A DNA stretch of 64,000 bases from Rotaria socialis (Eukaryota > Rotifera > Eurotatoria > Philodinida > Philodinidae). The DNA lies in contig CAJNYU010003919.1 of NCBI GenBank assembly GCA_905331475.1, positions 1 through 64,000 of the forward strand, in the 5' to 3' direction. The position numbers and the translations under genes are program-made. Below the pieces are notes generated by a model that was not told the DNA's origin, made no database searches, and saw nothing but the letters and a program-made list of their open reading frames with translations. Below, one piece after another: positions 25,166-38,398 of this stretch; the first letter of the stretch is position 1; each line of letters opens with the position of its first letter.

Positions 25166-26203
25166 ATGTTTATTACGATATTTCTGTTGCTTATTGCTTT
25201 TGTAAGAAGTGATATTCCACGTGATATTCCTACTTTTTCAATTGATCTTGATCTTGATCCAATCGATAGATGGTCAAATGTAATACCGAATTTTTCGCAG
25301 CCAATGCATGAGTTTAATGATGAAATTCGTGCACAAATTCCTCAAGTGTATATTGATGTAGCGGAAATAATCGCGACGCAATTAGATAATTATATTCCTC
25401 AACCATATCATGATGAACTTCATTCTATTGCTCGAGCAATATCAATGTTACCAGCTGATATTGTTCTTATTAATCTTGTTTATGAACTTCGTACGTATTG
25501 TACAAGTTTACTTGTTCGTACATTAGATGGTACTATTTTACATGGTCGAAATCTTGATTATGATCTCAATACAGATTTACTTCGTCGTTTAACATTTCAT
25601 GGCAGATTTTTTCGTATGTCAAATCCAACATTGGAATATGAATCAATTCATTTTGCTGGCTCCATTGGTTTATTAACTGGCTTACGTAAAGACTATTTTA
25701 GTTTAACTATTAATGAGCGTGACAAAAATAATAAAGATTGGTGGATAAATGCATTAATGGCTATTTTACATTTACATGCGATGCCATTATTTATTATTAC
25801 ACGAACTATTTTTGATAATCCATTTATGTCTTATAAAGAAATGAAATATAAACTTGAACGTCGACATTTAATTGCACCTGTTTATTTTATTTTAACTGAT
25901 GGTCAATCATCGGGTGCGATTATAACGCGTAATCGCTTGAATTCTATCAATCCGATTGAATTAAATTCAACACTTGTACAAACAAATTATGATCATTGGT
26001 TAGATGACCCAATCAATGATCCCAGGCGTACAACAGCTGAAAATATTCTTCGAACATTTAATTTAACACAAATGACAATAGATAATATTTTTAATATTAC
26101 ATTGTCTGTCATACCGGTGCTTAATAGAAATACAGTTTATACAGCTATCATGAATCCGGCTAAAAATCAAGAAATTTTTGCAAAAATTCGTACATTGAAA
26201 TAG
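25166..26203 (+). CDS. N-acylethanolamine acid amidase / acid ceramidase-like hydrolase
   Basis: A single exon codes for 345 residues. Residues 1-15 form a signal peptide (MFITIFLLLIAFVRS), so the enzyme should be secretory or lysosomal. The family is the NAAA/ASAH1 group of N-terminal-nucleophile hydrolases, which cut themselves to expose a catalytic Cys and then hydrolyse fatty-acid amides such as N-acylethanolamines or ceramide. The nucleophile is Cys112 in ELRTYCTSLLV, followed by DGTILHGRNLDYD with the conserved Arg128 and Asp131. The N-terminal PTFSIDLDLDPIDRWS matches the NAAA start region. NAAA fits better than ASAH1 by wording, but substrate is inferred. The ATG lies 50 bp after the BCKDHB stop, and a splice acceptor (CCCCTTCTAG) ends 3 nt before it. 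Confidence 0.88.
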   Translation: MFITIFLLLIAFVRSDIPRDIPTFSIDLDLDPIDRWSNVIPNFSQPMHEFNDEIRAQIPQVYIDVAEIIATQLDNYIPQPYHDELHSIARAISMLPADIVLINLVYELRTYCTSLLVRTLDGTILHGRNLDYDLNTDLLRRLTFHGRFFRMSNPTLEYESIHFAGSIGLLTGLRKDYFSLTINERDKNNKDWWINALMAILHLHAMPLFIITRTIFDNPFMSYKEMKYKLERRHLIAPVYFILTDGQSSGAIITRNRLNSINPIELNSTLVQTNYDHWLDDPINDPRRTTAENILRTFNLTQMTIDNIFNITLSVIPVLNRNTVYTAIMNPAKNQEIFAKIRTLK

Positions 26204-27782
26204 AACATTTTGAGTGCAACACGTTTTGTTATTTTTAGCTTTATACAAACTCTCAATATTTTGAACGTCTTTCATTGACACATTTAGTTGATTGAACATT
26301 CTTTTTTTTTATATGCGAATAGTACACCAAACTTTCATAGAATTCTCATTTTGAGTTTCATAGTCGTTCTAAAGATTGTAAATAACGTTTGCCGCTTATT
26401 TCTATTCCACATCTAGAGAACATCCGGAATATTTCTCTGATCTTGTTGACACTAATCTCATGTTAATTAATTCGCTATTATTTGTTACTTTTTCAGTGTG
26501 ACTCGTTGATTTGTGTTCTAATCCGAACATATTCGAATCTTGGAATCAACCTTGTGAATTCCAGAACCAAAACCTCATTCATGTTTTTTCTGTTTTTGTA
26601 CTATATGTATGATATATTTTCTTTTGTTTATTCAATAAACAAATAGCATATTTTGACTGCATAGATCTTGATTTATTCCTTGTGTTTCTTTTTGTTTTGT
26701 TGATCTAGATGATAACAACTTTTTTTTTATGTCTAACCAAAATTAAACGCCATATGACCAGGTGATATTTGATTAGGTGAGTTAGTTGTGCAATATAGGG
26801 CGGACTTTGATGTAGCAAGAGTTCATGTCATAAAGGCATTTTTATCATATAATTAAAATAAGATCTTATTTCTTTTGATGATTATTAACGAAACAGTATT
26901 CTTTCATTCTTTGTTTCTCTTTTTGTCGGATGCATTAGAAATAAGGAAAATCAACGCCGCCATTGAAATTAATCTTGAGTTAGTTTCTCGTTCTTTCGAT
27001 ACCAACAACTATACTGATAGAAGCCAGTCGAAATCAGAGTAGCTATTACTTATTGAACATGCAAGCTTTATTTTCTTCCTTCCGTTTTTCTGATGCTTCT
27101 TCTTTCTTTTTTTCCTGAGGTAAAACTCGATGGAGAGATGCTTCTTTAGATTTACTTCATTCATTATTTCGATGTAGTTTTTTTCCTTCTTTAGTTTTGA
27201 TAGGAGACACAAAATGCATATCATGTACAAGCACATACACACATCTACTTAAATATGTGCTTTTACTAGCGTAAAAAAAGAATGCCAATGTGTTAGAATG
27301 GCATCATTATCAATATTATTCTATAGAGGAAAAGAAAAAAATCTACGACAAAGTAAGACTCGCAAGTCAAAAACGCTTCATACTCATTACTTTTTTTTAT
27401 TCTTCTCTTCGCCGTTTTTTATTTTCTACTTGGTACTGATGCTACTCTGCTACTTCTTTTTTTCTCCTCATTATTATCATTGGCCGATGAATAGAACACG
27501 TGTAGTAAGCTGTCTTTTTCCATTTTTCCAAATAGAGAATTACCTACGTTTCTCTTTTTTATTCCATGTTTATATTCATGCCATGTCTTATTGGATATTT
27601 GTCAAAAAACAAATATATATATATATATATAGATGTTGATAGATACATAAAAAATGATCAGAATCAATTTTATTTTCATATACAATAGTTTTAATCTAAT
27701 ATGAGAACAAAGAATTTGATCTGACTCTTCTTACTTTATAGTATTTTTATTATTATATATATAAAAATGAACAGTTGACATA
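26204..27782. other. Intergenic between NAAA-like gene and APBA
   Basis: About 1.6 kb of AT-rich DNA. An AATAAA at about 26634 may end the NAAA-like transcript if its 3' UTR is long. The frame at 27298-27639 is mostly Phe/Tyr-rich pyrimidine sequence and is not credible as a gene. A TA microsatellite lies at 27614-27632. Confidence 0.5.
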
Positions 27783-30700
27783 ATGGAATGTCTACATTCT
27801 CAGAATACAATGAATATTGGTAATGTTAATGAAGAAGTTCCTACTAAAAATGATGAATTATGTGTGATGACATTTCACAATCAAGATGCAACTATATCTA
27901 TTAAGTCTCAGGTAATTAGATTTTGCTTTATCAAAAATAGAAGATCATTCTATTAAGAAGTTTTCCTCGCATATTTCTTTCTTATGTAATCTCATTCATC
28001 TTGTCTTGTGTTGTTGCTGTTGTTATTCGAAGTGTTCATCAATTACAGGCGATGCGATAAATCTATACCCTTGAGCACAGACAAGCCTGAACATATGTCT
28101 ATCTATCTTCTCTGATTTTCCATTCTATTGTGTGTTTGATAAAAGGAAATGTCTTACTTCCGTTATTCAATAAATTGTTGGTATACTATGTTAATTACAT
28201 ATGATTCGTTTTTCTCCCTTTGTCACCGCTCGATGAGAACCAGGAACTCTTTTTGTTAGCATATAAATTGATAAAGAAGAATCCGTTGTTTAATTCTGAT
28301 GTTTTTTTCTTATTTCTTTGTATTGACAGATGGTTGAAGCAGAAGATAGACAGGGAAAATAGAGAGAGAGAGAGATGTACAAAAACAACAGATAGACCAT
28401 CAAATTATTATTAATGTGTTCTAAGATTGACTGATTCAAAACGCATTAGATATGCTGTCCTTATCAATAATTAACATAGCGAGAAAAAAATCTCATAAAC
28501 ATTATCATCGACACGTGAGTTCATTTTTTTGTTTTGTGTTGTTTAATCCCTCGAGATAATAAGCTTGCATGATTATTCCATCTCGAACATCGATCTCTGT
28601 ATAATTTAAAATACGAGTCAGCCATGTGCATACGGGTCAATGAAGTCTGCCCTCTAGCAAAGAGAGAACACAAGTGTGTAAATCCAATTCATCCTTCTAA
28701 TTGCATGCGTTGATCGATGTCGATAGTAAATCATAGGCTGACTCAAGAGGGTTCTCTTTTCCTGTTTCCATCAACTATAGATCTATCATTATGGATACAT
28801 TGTAAGATTCCTTTGCCTCTCGATTTTTTTAAGAGATTTTTGTTTTACGTCAAAAGCTAACAATAAGCAGGTTTGTTGAATTTAATAAATATGCCATTCA
28901 TATAATTACTAGTTCCAGACTAAGAAACAGAGTATTCATAGAAATAATAATAGAGAAAAGTAAATTTTTTCCTGAATCAGAATTAGTTCTTATTTTTCTT
29001 GTTCCATTAAAATAGATCGATGAAAATATTTCTAAAAAACACTCATCATCGTCATCTGCACTCAATCTAACATCAGACGGTAATGAATCCTCGTCAACAA
29101 TAATTAAAATCAAACACGAGGATAGATCATCACCTATAAATCAACATCTTCTTCGTAAGAATGCTTTCTTTCTATTAAGAATCAAAGTAACATTGTGTCT
29201 ATCTAGATGAGAATCAACAAATATCTGATCGAACATCGATTATAAATAGTCTCAATTTATCTAAAACTAATTCAATGAAACCATCAAAATCATCTGAAAC
29301 ACATCGCATTGATGCAGCACTAGAAAAAAATCTTGAAACAATCGCCACACAAGTTCGCCGAAAAACAACCAAACCTTCAGAATTAACACAAAATGATCTT
29401 CAACTGTTTGATAGTACATCGTCAACAAACAGTCGAACTAATCATCATTCACGTGATATGACACCAGATTCTATCAATGCTGATTCATCAAATGAAGAAT
29501 CAACACAAAATGGACAACACTATCATCATTCCGTGATGCCTCCACCGTCTATTGATCCGTATGGACAACCATTATGGTCTCATGGCATGTATCCATTTGG
29601 ACATCAACATCCGGGACTCTATTTACCTTATCCACCAGCAAACACTGGTCTACCACCATTCTATCCATCCTATGATCCATTATTACTCGAGCAACATTAT
29701 AGTCCACAACTTCTATCAGCTTATTACACACAACAACAGGCACTAGCAGCTCGATTTTTGCAGGAACATGCAACATTGTCAGGTAAGCCATTAGAATTTT
29801 GAGAGAAAATAATAGGAAAGAAAAGAACAATTTATTTCGATCACTAATTGACTGTTGCTATTTAGACAATATTTCATCCATATTGACCACTCCAACAAAA
29901 GAACATTGTGAAAATTCACTGTCAATTAGTAATGATTCAACGAAGTTATCTGATTTAGTCACAAATGAAAATCGAAAAAAGAATGCAACCGTAAATAAAC
30001 AATTGCCAACTTATCGTCATGGTCATCACAATCATCACCTTGACACAATTAATGGAAGTCTATCTAGATTATCATCAGATTTATCATCTGACGGCGATGA
30101 TGGTGGGATCAACGATGCCGACAGTATTATTTCACTTGATAGTATAAAATCGAATACAGTTGTCAGTAAGTTTTAAAATATCTCATTCAGCCTTCACTAT
30201 TAGTCAACAGTGACAATAAATCCTTAATTATATATTTTTGACAAGTATTTTTTCCAATGAGCTAAATCATTATTTCAATAGTCAACTATTGTATAAATCT
30301 AAACAAAAAAGAAATTGTTCAAAATGTGAATTTGAAATATTTATTTTCTCTAGGTATGCCTGTACTTGAAGACGGTTTATCGGATTCAGAAAACATGAGT
30401 AATGATGAACATTCACCACCTGTATTGAAAAAAGTGAACAGTCGTCATCAAGCAACACAAAGTGATTTATTATTTGAGTCGAATCATGCGTCGTTGAGTG
30501 TCCTACATAAACAACAATTTCCTAAAACAAGGAATAATGAATTTACAACTCAATCGGAATCATCGAATAATTGTTCATCAATATCTGCATCAAAAACTCA
30601 AACAGATCAACATAAAATGTGTTCACGAGAATCTTCAACTATTCCAATAGGTAAATTTATTTTATTTTTTAAACGATATCAATCTATTTAAAAAGAATAT

Positions 30701-33645
30701 AGCAGAAAATTTAGACAAAAAACCTAATAAAAAGGGTTCGTTTTGCATGTTTATTTTCTTTTGCTTTGTGGTGACATCGTTATTTAGCACGGCATGTATG
30801 TTGAACAAATAGTATTCTTTTTTTATATTTCAATAGAGTATGATACCGATGAAGAAACAGATAAATTACTTGCTGTTGACTTTCGAGTTAATTCGAAATA
30901 TCAAGCTGTCCGCGATGCTGTATGTAGAAAACATAAAAATATAAATAATTCAAACAGTATTCTATTTTTTTGTTTATTTTGAATAGGCTGTTTTAAAATC
31001 ATCAAGACCCCAAGAAGGTACGTTTGTATCGATCGATTGGATGAAAATGTTTTTGTTTCATATATTTTTTTTTATTCATGAGTTTTAACACATCGATTCC
31101 TAACTTTTTTTTCTCTGTTGTAAGTATTTCTGTTCTGTCAACATTGATATTGTTAAATGTGCTCGTGAAATAATTCTTTTACTTGGCACAAAAAATTCAT
31201 TATCTATTCTATTAATTAGTTTTAACTCGAATTATTCCTGATCCAGAAAATTCATCAGTATTAATCGAAGGAGTTTTATTTCGCTGTCGATATCTTGGCT
31301 CAACTCAATTACCTGCAGAAGGGAATGCAACAAAAGTATCACGCATGATGCAAGCACAAGAAGCTGTCGAACGTATAAAAGCACCATATGGTGAAAGTCA
31401 ACCATCAGTTGAAGTCGATCTGTTTATATCAACAGAAAAAATCATGGTATTAAATACGGATTTAGAAGATATTTTAATGGATCATTCATTAAGATCAATC
31501 TCATATATTGGTTAGTTGAGAATTTTGTTTTAATTGATATAATTTGTTTTGTGGGTTTTTTTTTTGTATTAAATCTTTAGCTGATATCGGTGATCTTGTT
31601 GTTTTGATGGCTAAACGAAGATATATACAAAATGATAATAATGGAAATGATGACACAAATGGAGTGAATACGCGTCGTGTGATTTCAGTTAATCAAAAAA
31701 TGATTTGTCATGTATTTGAATCAGATGAAGTAAGCAGAAATGTTTTAATGTTTACTAAGAGAATGATTAGAGTTCTATTGGACATAATAATTCCTTTATT
31801 TCTATGTTTAGGCTCAATCCATTGCTCATTCAATAGGTCATGCTTTTCAAGTAGCTTATGTTGATTTTTTAAAAGCCAACGGTATTGATGATCCTAGTTT
31901 TACATCTGATATTGATTATCAAGAAGTTTTGGATCAACAAGAAATTGATGTTGTAGAATTAGATCGATTTTCGAAAAAAGAATGTCAAAAAGAGGTTTTG
32001 GAAAAACAAATTGAAACAAACGGTTGTTTTTACTTGTTTTGTTTTGATAGGCTATTGTAACTAAAGGAAAAAATGAACCATTGGGTATTGTTATTGTCGA
32101 AAGTGGTTGGGGATCAATGTTACCAACAGTTGTTGTTGCAAATATGATGCCGGGTGGACCGGCAGCAAGGTTTATTGAAATATTAAAAAAAGATTCATAG
32201 TTATTATCTTATTTGCTTGAGTAGAGGTGGACAATTGAATATTGGCGATCAGGTAATCTCAGTTAATGGCATTAGTATGGTCGGATTACCATTGTCAAAT
32301 TGTCAAGCACAAATCAAAGTCAGCTATTGAAATCGAGTCATCGAATTAGTCGATAATTCATTTCTTGATTTAGAATATGAAACATTTAACAACCGTCCGT
32401 CTTGTTGTTGTTCCATGTCCGCCAGTAGTTGAAGTGCTTATACGAAGACCAGATACTAAATATCAAGTAAATATTTAACGTTAGATAAAAATTTTAAAAA
32501 AAATTAAATAATATTTTCCCTGTTATTTCTAGCTTGGTTTTAGTGTACAAAATGGTATTGTAAGTAACGATACGATCAGATTCGATTCTAGCATAGATAG
32601 ATTAGTTGTGTTGAAAGATTGTGACCAGAAGTCATTGAGGATAGATTAACTATGAATTTCAAATTTAATCAGACGATAGTGAAAATATTTCTTCTTCGAT
32701 TTATACGATGCCAGTGCTGCCAAGGAAAGAAAATAGCAGCAATTTTACTCATGAATTCTGCTATTTTTGCTTTGAATCATTCTAAATTCATTTTACTTGA
32801 CTAACACGACAGCATCCTTAAGTGTATCTATTGGACTGATATTTTATTCATAAGTAAATTTTGTAGATCTTAGAATGAACTGAAAATTTCATTTCAAAAC
32901 CATGCGCTTGTCTTTTGATATTCTATAGTTATCAGCAAATGATCACACATATCATTTCAAACAATAAGAAAATCTAAATAATGAGGGAATGCCAATGTAA
33001 CGCTCAAAGTTAAGCGTGACTATTATTTTGTCGTTTCCCTATGTTTTGTCTTTGCTTCGAAGTCCTTTGCGTTTGTCCGAAGCTTTCATCCTCTTTCTTT
33101 CTCTCGGATGGTTGGGTAGTTAACTGTGTGCTTTTTGTGTAACCGGTACGATTTGTGATATGAAGAAATGAAATCTTTTTCGGACTGACATATGAAAAAT
33201 AGATCAGTTCGATTGATGAATTGCACTTGAGAGCTTTCACTAATAAGTTGCACTGGAGAATGTAAATTACAGATTTCTAATGTGCTATACGTCTTAAGAT
33301 ATTTAACTCGAGTGCTTTTGCTTTTCCTTAAAATAAATAATTGATTACTATCTACTTCATTTATCTTAGATATGTAGTCTACTTCGTGGTGGTATTGCTG
33401 AACGTGGTGGCGTGAGAGTTGGCCATCGTATTATTGAAATCAATGGACAAAGTGTTGTAGCTACACGACATGAAAAAATTGTTAACATGCTATCAAATTC
33501 AGTTGGTGAAGTAAGTGATGGATTTTGGTTTTGTTTTTTTTCGACATATTATGTTTGACTTGATTTATTTCAGCTTCGAATGAAAACAATGCCTACTCAA
33601 ATCTATCGTTTACTGACAGGACAAGAAACGCCAATATATATTTAA
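27783..33645 (+). CDS. APBA: Mint/X11 synaptic scaffold (APBA family, PTB + 2 PDZ)
   Basis: Sixteen exons were built: 27783-27911, 29016-29154, 29207-29782, 29866-30165, 30354-30650, 30837-30919, 30987-31017, 31220-31510, 31581-31729, 31812-31994, 32051-32169, 32225-32318, 32374-32466, 32533-32559, 33370-33510 and 33574-33645. They sum to 908 codons. The long N-terminus is polar with a Pro/Tyr-rich part. The PTB domain (~530-690) has [14 protein letters not shown] and [21 protein letters not shown]1 (~727-810) has [23 protein letters not shown]2 (~828-903) has [20 protein letters not shown], almost unchanged from vertebrates. The protein ends [13 protein letters not shown], the family's PDZ-binding tail. 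Mint/X11 proteins (C. elegans LIN-10) bind APP and presynaptic partners. The intron of 810 bp inside PDZ2 and the first intron of 1104 bp are the longest. The symbol denotes the family, not a specific vertebrate paralogue. Confidence 0.95.
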
Positions 33646-33905
33646 AAGTCTTTCTGTATACAAACTCAAATTATTTATTGTTATTAATTGACTCAAAGAG
33701 TTTACGTGATGTAAACGTATACAATATTCTTAAATACCGGAATTTTTTTATTTGTTGTTTTCTGAATTTTTGTCGAGCAACGATATGTGTGAACAGTATT
33801 TCATGTATTTCTTATTCCTCATAAAATTTCTTCTAATCTCATATTCATTTCTTTTTGGTATATAAAATGAAAATGATAAATCATATACGAGTCTCTAATT
33901 TTAAG

Positions 33906-34874
33906 ATGGATAATACCAATAAGAATGACAATGACGGCGGCGGCGGCGGAGGCGGCGACGGAGAAACTCACGAGAAAGATGAAGACGAAGAAAAACTTAA
34001 TTTAAACAGAATTCATCAAATATTAATTCAAACAAAAATTGAACCAGCTAAAAGTAATAAGATCGTTGAATTATTTCGACGTTTTTTCTCAACGAATACA
34101 AATCAGGAAAAACTTGCAGGCGTTGACTGTGAACAAGGTGGTTATCATGAAATTATACCGCGATTATTTCTTGGTGACTAGTAAGTAATGTTCAATCACA
34201 TGAAAACTAATTCATTCATTTATTTATTTATTTAGTCGATTAGCAATGGATACAACGAGACTGAAAAAGTTAGGTTTTACGCATATATTAAATGCAGCTG
34301 AAGGACGTAAATTCGGTCAGATTAATACAAGTGCAACTTATTATGAAGAAGTAGAAATTAAATATCAAGGTTTTTCAATTATTGATCATCCAACATATAA
34401 AATTGAAGTGCACTTTGATGAAGCAGTACAATTTTTAAAAGAAGCATTAAATAATAAAAAGAGTAAAATTATCATTAGAAAAAAAAATAAATACAAATTT
34501 TTAATTTTATCTTTCTAGATCGTGTTTATGTTCATTGTCAACAAGTAAATTAAAACTGTCATTTAATGATTTTAGTTTATTGAAATTTTCAGGGTATTAG
34601 TCGATCGGCAACATTAATTATAGCATATCTACTTCAAACATATGAAGATATGTCATTGCTTGATGCATTTCAACTTGTTGCAATTAGACGTCGGATTTGG
34701 CCAAATGATGGATTCTGTCGTCGTCTACTTCAACTTGAAAAAGACAAGAAACAAAAGAAAGACGCGGAAAATATGTTACCACCATCTCAAATTCAGACAA
34801 TTGAGAATGAACTTGAACGTTGTATAGTAAATGATGGCAATCTGAATATTCAAAATCTTTCAAAAGAGTCTTAA
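33906..34874 (+). CDS. Dual-specificity protein phosphatase
   Basis: Four exons (33906-34180, 34236-34462, 34519-34544, 34593-34874) give 269 residues. The ATG at 33867 is also in frame and would add 13. The lower start was chosen because a splice-acceptor-like TTTTAAG abuts it. After a Gly- and Glu-rich leader comes a DSP domain: YHEIIPRLFLGDYRLAMD, LGFTHILNAAEGRKF, and the active site HCQQGISRSA with Cys and Arg of the HCx5R loop. A third intron splits that loop after HCQQ. A basic helix RRRIWPNDGFCRRLLQLEKD closes the domain. DSPs of this class remove phosphate from Tyr and Ser/Thr, often in MAP kinases. The layout is nearest to small atypical DSPs such as DUSP3-type enzymes, without a rhodanese domain. 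The substrate is unknown. Confidence 0.88.
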
Positions 34875-36148
34875 TGTTAATCTGAGTGCTGCTTTAATGT
34901 TCGAATCAAAGTTTTGTTTTTTAAATTATTTTCTAATTTATTTTTAACACGAATTTTTATCAGGCTGTAAAATCAAAATTATTTTAAAAAAGATTTTAAA
35001 GTCAACGATACAATTGTAATCAATTATTAGTATAATAAATAGATTGTTAAATATGCCATATATTTTTCATGATAGAAAATTTCTCAAGGCAACCCACAGA
35101 AAAGACTACAAACATCGATATGATGATTCAATGATAGCGATAGGTAGTATAGACTTTAATGTGTAAATCTCCCTTTTGACTTCCATACTTTGTGTGTTCT
35201 TTAAAAATCAGTCACAATTATAAAAACAATATGTTCCTATCTATCACTTCCATACTTGTAAACAGAAGATGTCATAGTTTTTTTTATAGACTCTAATTCA
35301 TATGTAAGATATGTATCATCCTTAACTCAACAAACCTACATCAGAGATGTTGATCGCGGCCGTGACTGGTTTAAAGAAGAGCTGTTGTTAATCGATCAGA
35401 TTAGTTAAGCCTAGCGACAGGGATGTACCATTATTTTTGCTAACCGAACAAAAGAAAATCATTGAACTTCGCTTGGAAAAAGTGAAAATTTTCTGCTATT
35501 GAAGGGAGTATCACATCTTCTCCCGGTCGGGTTACCCTTACTCTAAACATAATATTATGTGTATCCAGCTCAAGATCTACTCCTCTAGAGGACGGTTTTG
35601 ATACTCGTTACTAGAAATTATATTGATTGATTACTAATAGTTATTGTATATTTTCATGCTTAATTTGCGATCGAAAAATAATTCTCTGAAGTATTCGGCT
35701 CAAAATAGTCTTTCAGGAAATTAATAGCATACAATAGAGTTAATACGTATGCTGTGCAAACTGATTGAATTAGGAGTGACGCATTGCATGCAAATATTTC
35801 TATGCGAATGATGAGCTCTTCTAATAGTAATCTAACCCCCAACACATTAGTTTTTTTGCATTAGCCACTAGAGACTATTTGCTCTGTAGTAAAAACAACT
35901 GTTACTAATAAAAACAAACAATAAAACTCTATTGAATAGTTTTCTAAATAAATGAAAAATAAATTCCGAGAATATGAAATTCTTTCCTTCATATGTCATG
36001 AGTATGATTCGTACAAGTATGAATTTATTATTTTGTACTATATGCATAGCTATATGAAACAAGAGAAATACATTTTACATAAAAATCTGACAATAAAAAA
36101 TGGATATATATATATATATATATACATATACTGTGCATAATATTAAAT
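34875..36148. other. Intergenic, convergent gene ends
   Basis: About 1.27 kb between the phosphatase and the minus-strand coiled-coil gene. It is AT-rich, with a TA microsatellite at 36103-36124. No gene or RNA was recognised. Confidence 0.5.
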
Positions 36149-36595
36149 TTAAACAGTATCTGTTTTATGAACAACATTCATATTTTTCTTTTGGTTTACT
36201 GTTTGTAGAGATTGCATTGATGTCGATGATAAAATAGAATCTTCTTTTTCAAATGTATTCAATACATCTAATAATGATTCAATAGCTGGTTTTAATTCAA
36301 TTGTTTCTCGAAATAATCTTTCTTTTCTTTCAAACACTTGCAAACGTCGTGTTCGATCATCGAGTAAGATTTTCAATTGTTGACAATGATTTTCTAATAA
36401 TTGCTTTGCTTTAAATAATTCCACATAGATCAAATCTTTATGTTTTAATTCTTCTTTCTGTTTTCCAACTATTTGTTCTAATTCTTGATTATGTTGATGC
36501 AACATTTGTAAATGATGATTTGCTTCACGTATTGTTGTACGTGTTAGAAAATTAGATGAAAAATCCTTTTCTTGTTTATTTATTTTTTCATCCAT
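36149..36595 (-). CDS. Small coiled-coil protein, unknown family
   Basis: A single exon codes for 148 residues. Residues ~20-105 are strongly heptad-like and charged (ANHHLQMLHQHNQELEQIVG, KQKEELKHKDL, KAKQLLENHCQQLKILLDD), so a long coiled coil is expected. No signal peptide, membrane segment or catalytic motif is seen. It starts 89 bp after the NDUFAF2 stop on the same strand, and a TTTTAG acceptor directly abuts its ATG, which suggests a shared precursor RNA resolved by trans-splicing. The family was not recognised. Coding evidence is the long Leu/Gln/Glu-rich frame in AT-rich DNA together with this start context. Confidence 0.7.
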   Translation of the reverse strand: MDEKINKQEKDFSSNFLTRTTIREANHHLQMLHQHNQELEQIVGKQKEELKHKDLIYVELFKAKQLLENHCQQLKILLDDRTRRLQVFERKERLFRETIELKPAIESLLDVLNTFEKEDSILSSTSMQSLQTVNQKKNMNVVHKTDTV

Positions 36596-36684
36596 CTAAA
36601 ATTTAATAAAAAAAAACGTATGAGGAGCTAGGTCTATTAAATAGAAAGAAAAATCGTAACAGAAATTAGTTTATTATGTATGTA

Positions 36685-37341
36685 TTAATATGTTTCATTG
36701 GGATCCTGTTTTTGTCGTGACTTAGTACCTGGATTAATCTCATATTCATCTCGTATTGGAAATGAACCTTAAAATAGAACAATCCATTCTTATTATCCAA
36801 TAAGAATTATGTTGAACACTTGCCTGTTCCACCTTGTGCTGCATCACGTCCATAACTTGTAGGTAACATATTGACTGACTATAAATATCAAAAAATAACA
36901 TTCAAGATTATTAACAAAAGAAAAAAAATCAGATCTACTTTGTTTTCTAGTTGTTGTCGTTTGTTTTCGTGTGCAACTGTTTCGTCGAGTGTCGGAGGAT
37001 TTTTCCGTGTACCCCTTAACCATGCTGAATAAAAATATTAATATAATACTCATCAACACATATTTATTTATATAAACCTTCCCAAGCTGGATCAATACTT
37101 AGTCGAACATTTGAATAATCTGCTGGTTCATAAAAACGACGTGCTGAATTATAATGCCGATTACCTATCGAAAAATAAAATAAATCTTAATCAAGTTAGA
37201 AGTAATCAGTTTTTGAATGCTACCAGGCAAACGTTCATAGAAGTTATTTTTAAATCGATCAGATCCTATTAATTTAACAAAAGATTCAGATGCTTTACTA
37301 GAACTGAAAATTTGTTTAATTGACTGAACTAATTTTGCCAT
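36685..37341 (-). CDS. NDUFAF2: Complex I assembly factor NDUFAF2 (mimitin)
   Basis: Five exons on the minus strand join in frame to give 142 residues. The introns are about 53-61 bp, and one uses a GC donor (GCAAGT). The protein contains IGSDRFKNNFYERLPGNRHY, then RRFYEPADYS and DPAWEAWLRGTRKNPPT, the conserved core of the B17.2-like family (NDUFA12/NDUFAF2). The W-AWLRGTRK-PPT block and the polar tail, without the longer NDUFA12 C-terminus, favour NDUFAF2. It is a mitochondrial chaperone that binds an assembly intermediate of NADH:ubiquinone oxidoreductase. The coiled-coil gene follows 89 bp downstream. NDUFA12 is the alternative assignment. Confidence 0.85.
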
Positions 37342-38398
37342 TGTATTTTTATTTTCTCTGAATCAAAATATAAAATAAACATAATTCAACGTGTGTTATC
37401 TCGCCAATCGTCACCAATGCATTGATTGTAGCGCTGATGCATTTCTCACGCAAAATAAAGTTGTTGTTTTGGAACATCTGATCTGACTATAGCTCATATT
37501 TATTCTATCAAATTGTATGAGTAATGATTTTTCTTTTATCATCCAATATTTTTCTTTCAATTCGTTCGATTTTCAGCAAATTATTATTTTGAAAAATATT
37601 ATTATGTCAATTACTCGAAGAAAAACAAAAAAATCTCGATTAGAAAATAATAATTCTAATTAATATCGATTGAAGCAAAATAATTGTTATGACATTTTAT
37701 TGATCCTAACTATGTAACACATAGTAATACATTTCAAGTATGTCGTATCACTTTTTTGAATGATACTTGAACTTCAGTGTACATAGCCTTCTTTTTTTTC
37801 TGTTATTATTTGTTAAACTTAACAAATGATCAACATAGATTGTTCAAGAACATCGCATATGAGAAAGACGATACGAGAAGTTATTCAAGGTTTTGAACTT
37901 TATTCGTTTTTCTTTTACATTGCAAAGCATGGCTTCATATTCTTCAATTAAATTGCTCGAATCCTTACATACATCAAGCATTTGTGTCTGTTCAGTTAGA
38001 TGTTGAATATTTTACCTTGCATTTGTCAGAGAGTGAAAGAGAGAGTTATTTGTTTACTAATGCTCTTATAAAAAGGTAGTAATATATGAGAATTATGATC
38101 CATTTTTTACTTATTGTTCATTTGTACGAACTGATGTAGCTGATGAATCGATCCTTTCTCATACACAACTTACGCGTTTCTTTCCTCTTCTTGACATCCG
38201 TTCTGACCGATTTTTTTTGCATGTTACCTTTTGTTTCATTCTTTCCGTTCTTTTTTGAATTGGCAGAATAAGTATACGTGATTGAATTTATTGACAAACG
38301 GTTATTTCGATTTTTCTTTTTTTATTTATTATTCTGTTCTATAGTTAAATCAAAATGTGCAGCAATAAATAAAGTGATAATGATTGGCAACTAATCCA
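37342..38398. other. Divergent intergenic region NDUFAF2 / RIM-BP
   Basis: A 1.06-kb region between two divergently transcribed genes, so it should contain both promoters. It is AT-rich, without recognisable elements. A TAG acceptor-like site lies near 38344, before the first RIM-BP exon. Confidence 0.5.

Noticed and set aside
27298-27639. Plus-strand frame of 113 residues before APBA
   Set aside because: It is a translation of pyrimidine-rich sequence and a TA microsatellite (Phe/Tyr/Ile runs) with no domain.
33010-33240. Minus-strand frame inside the APBA PDZ2 intron
   Set aside because: No motif; lies wholly in an intron whose flanking exons are certain.
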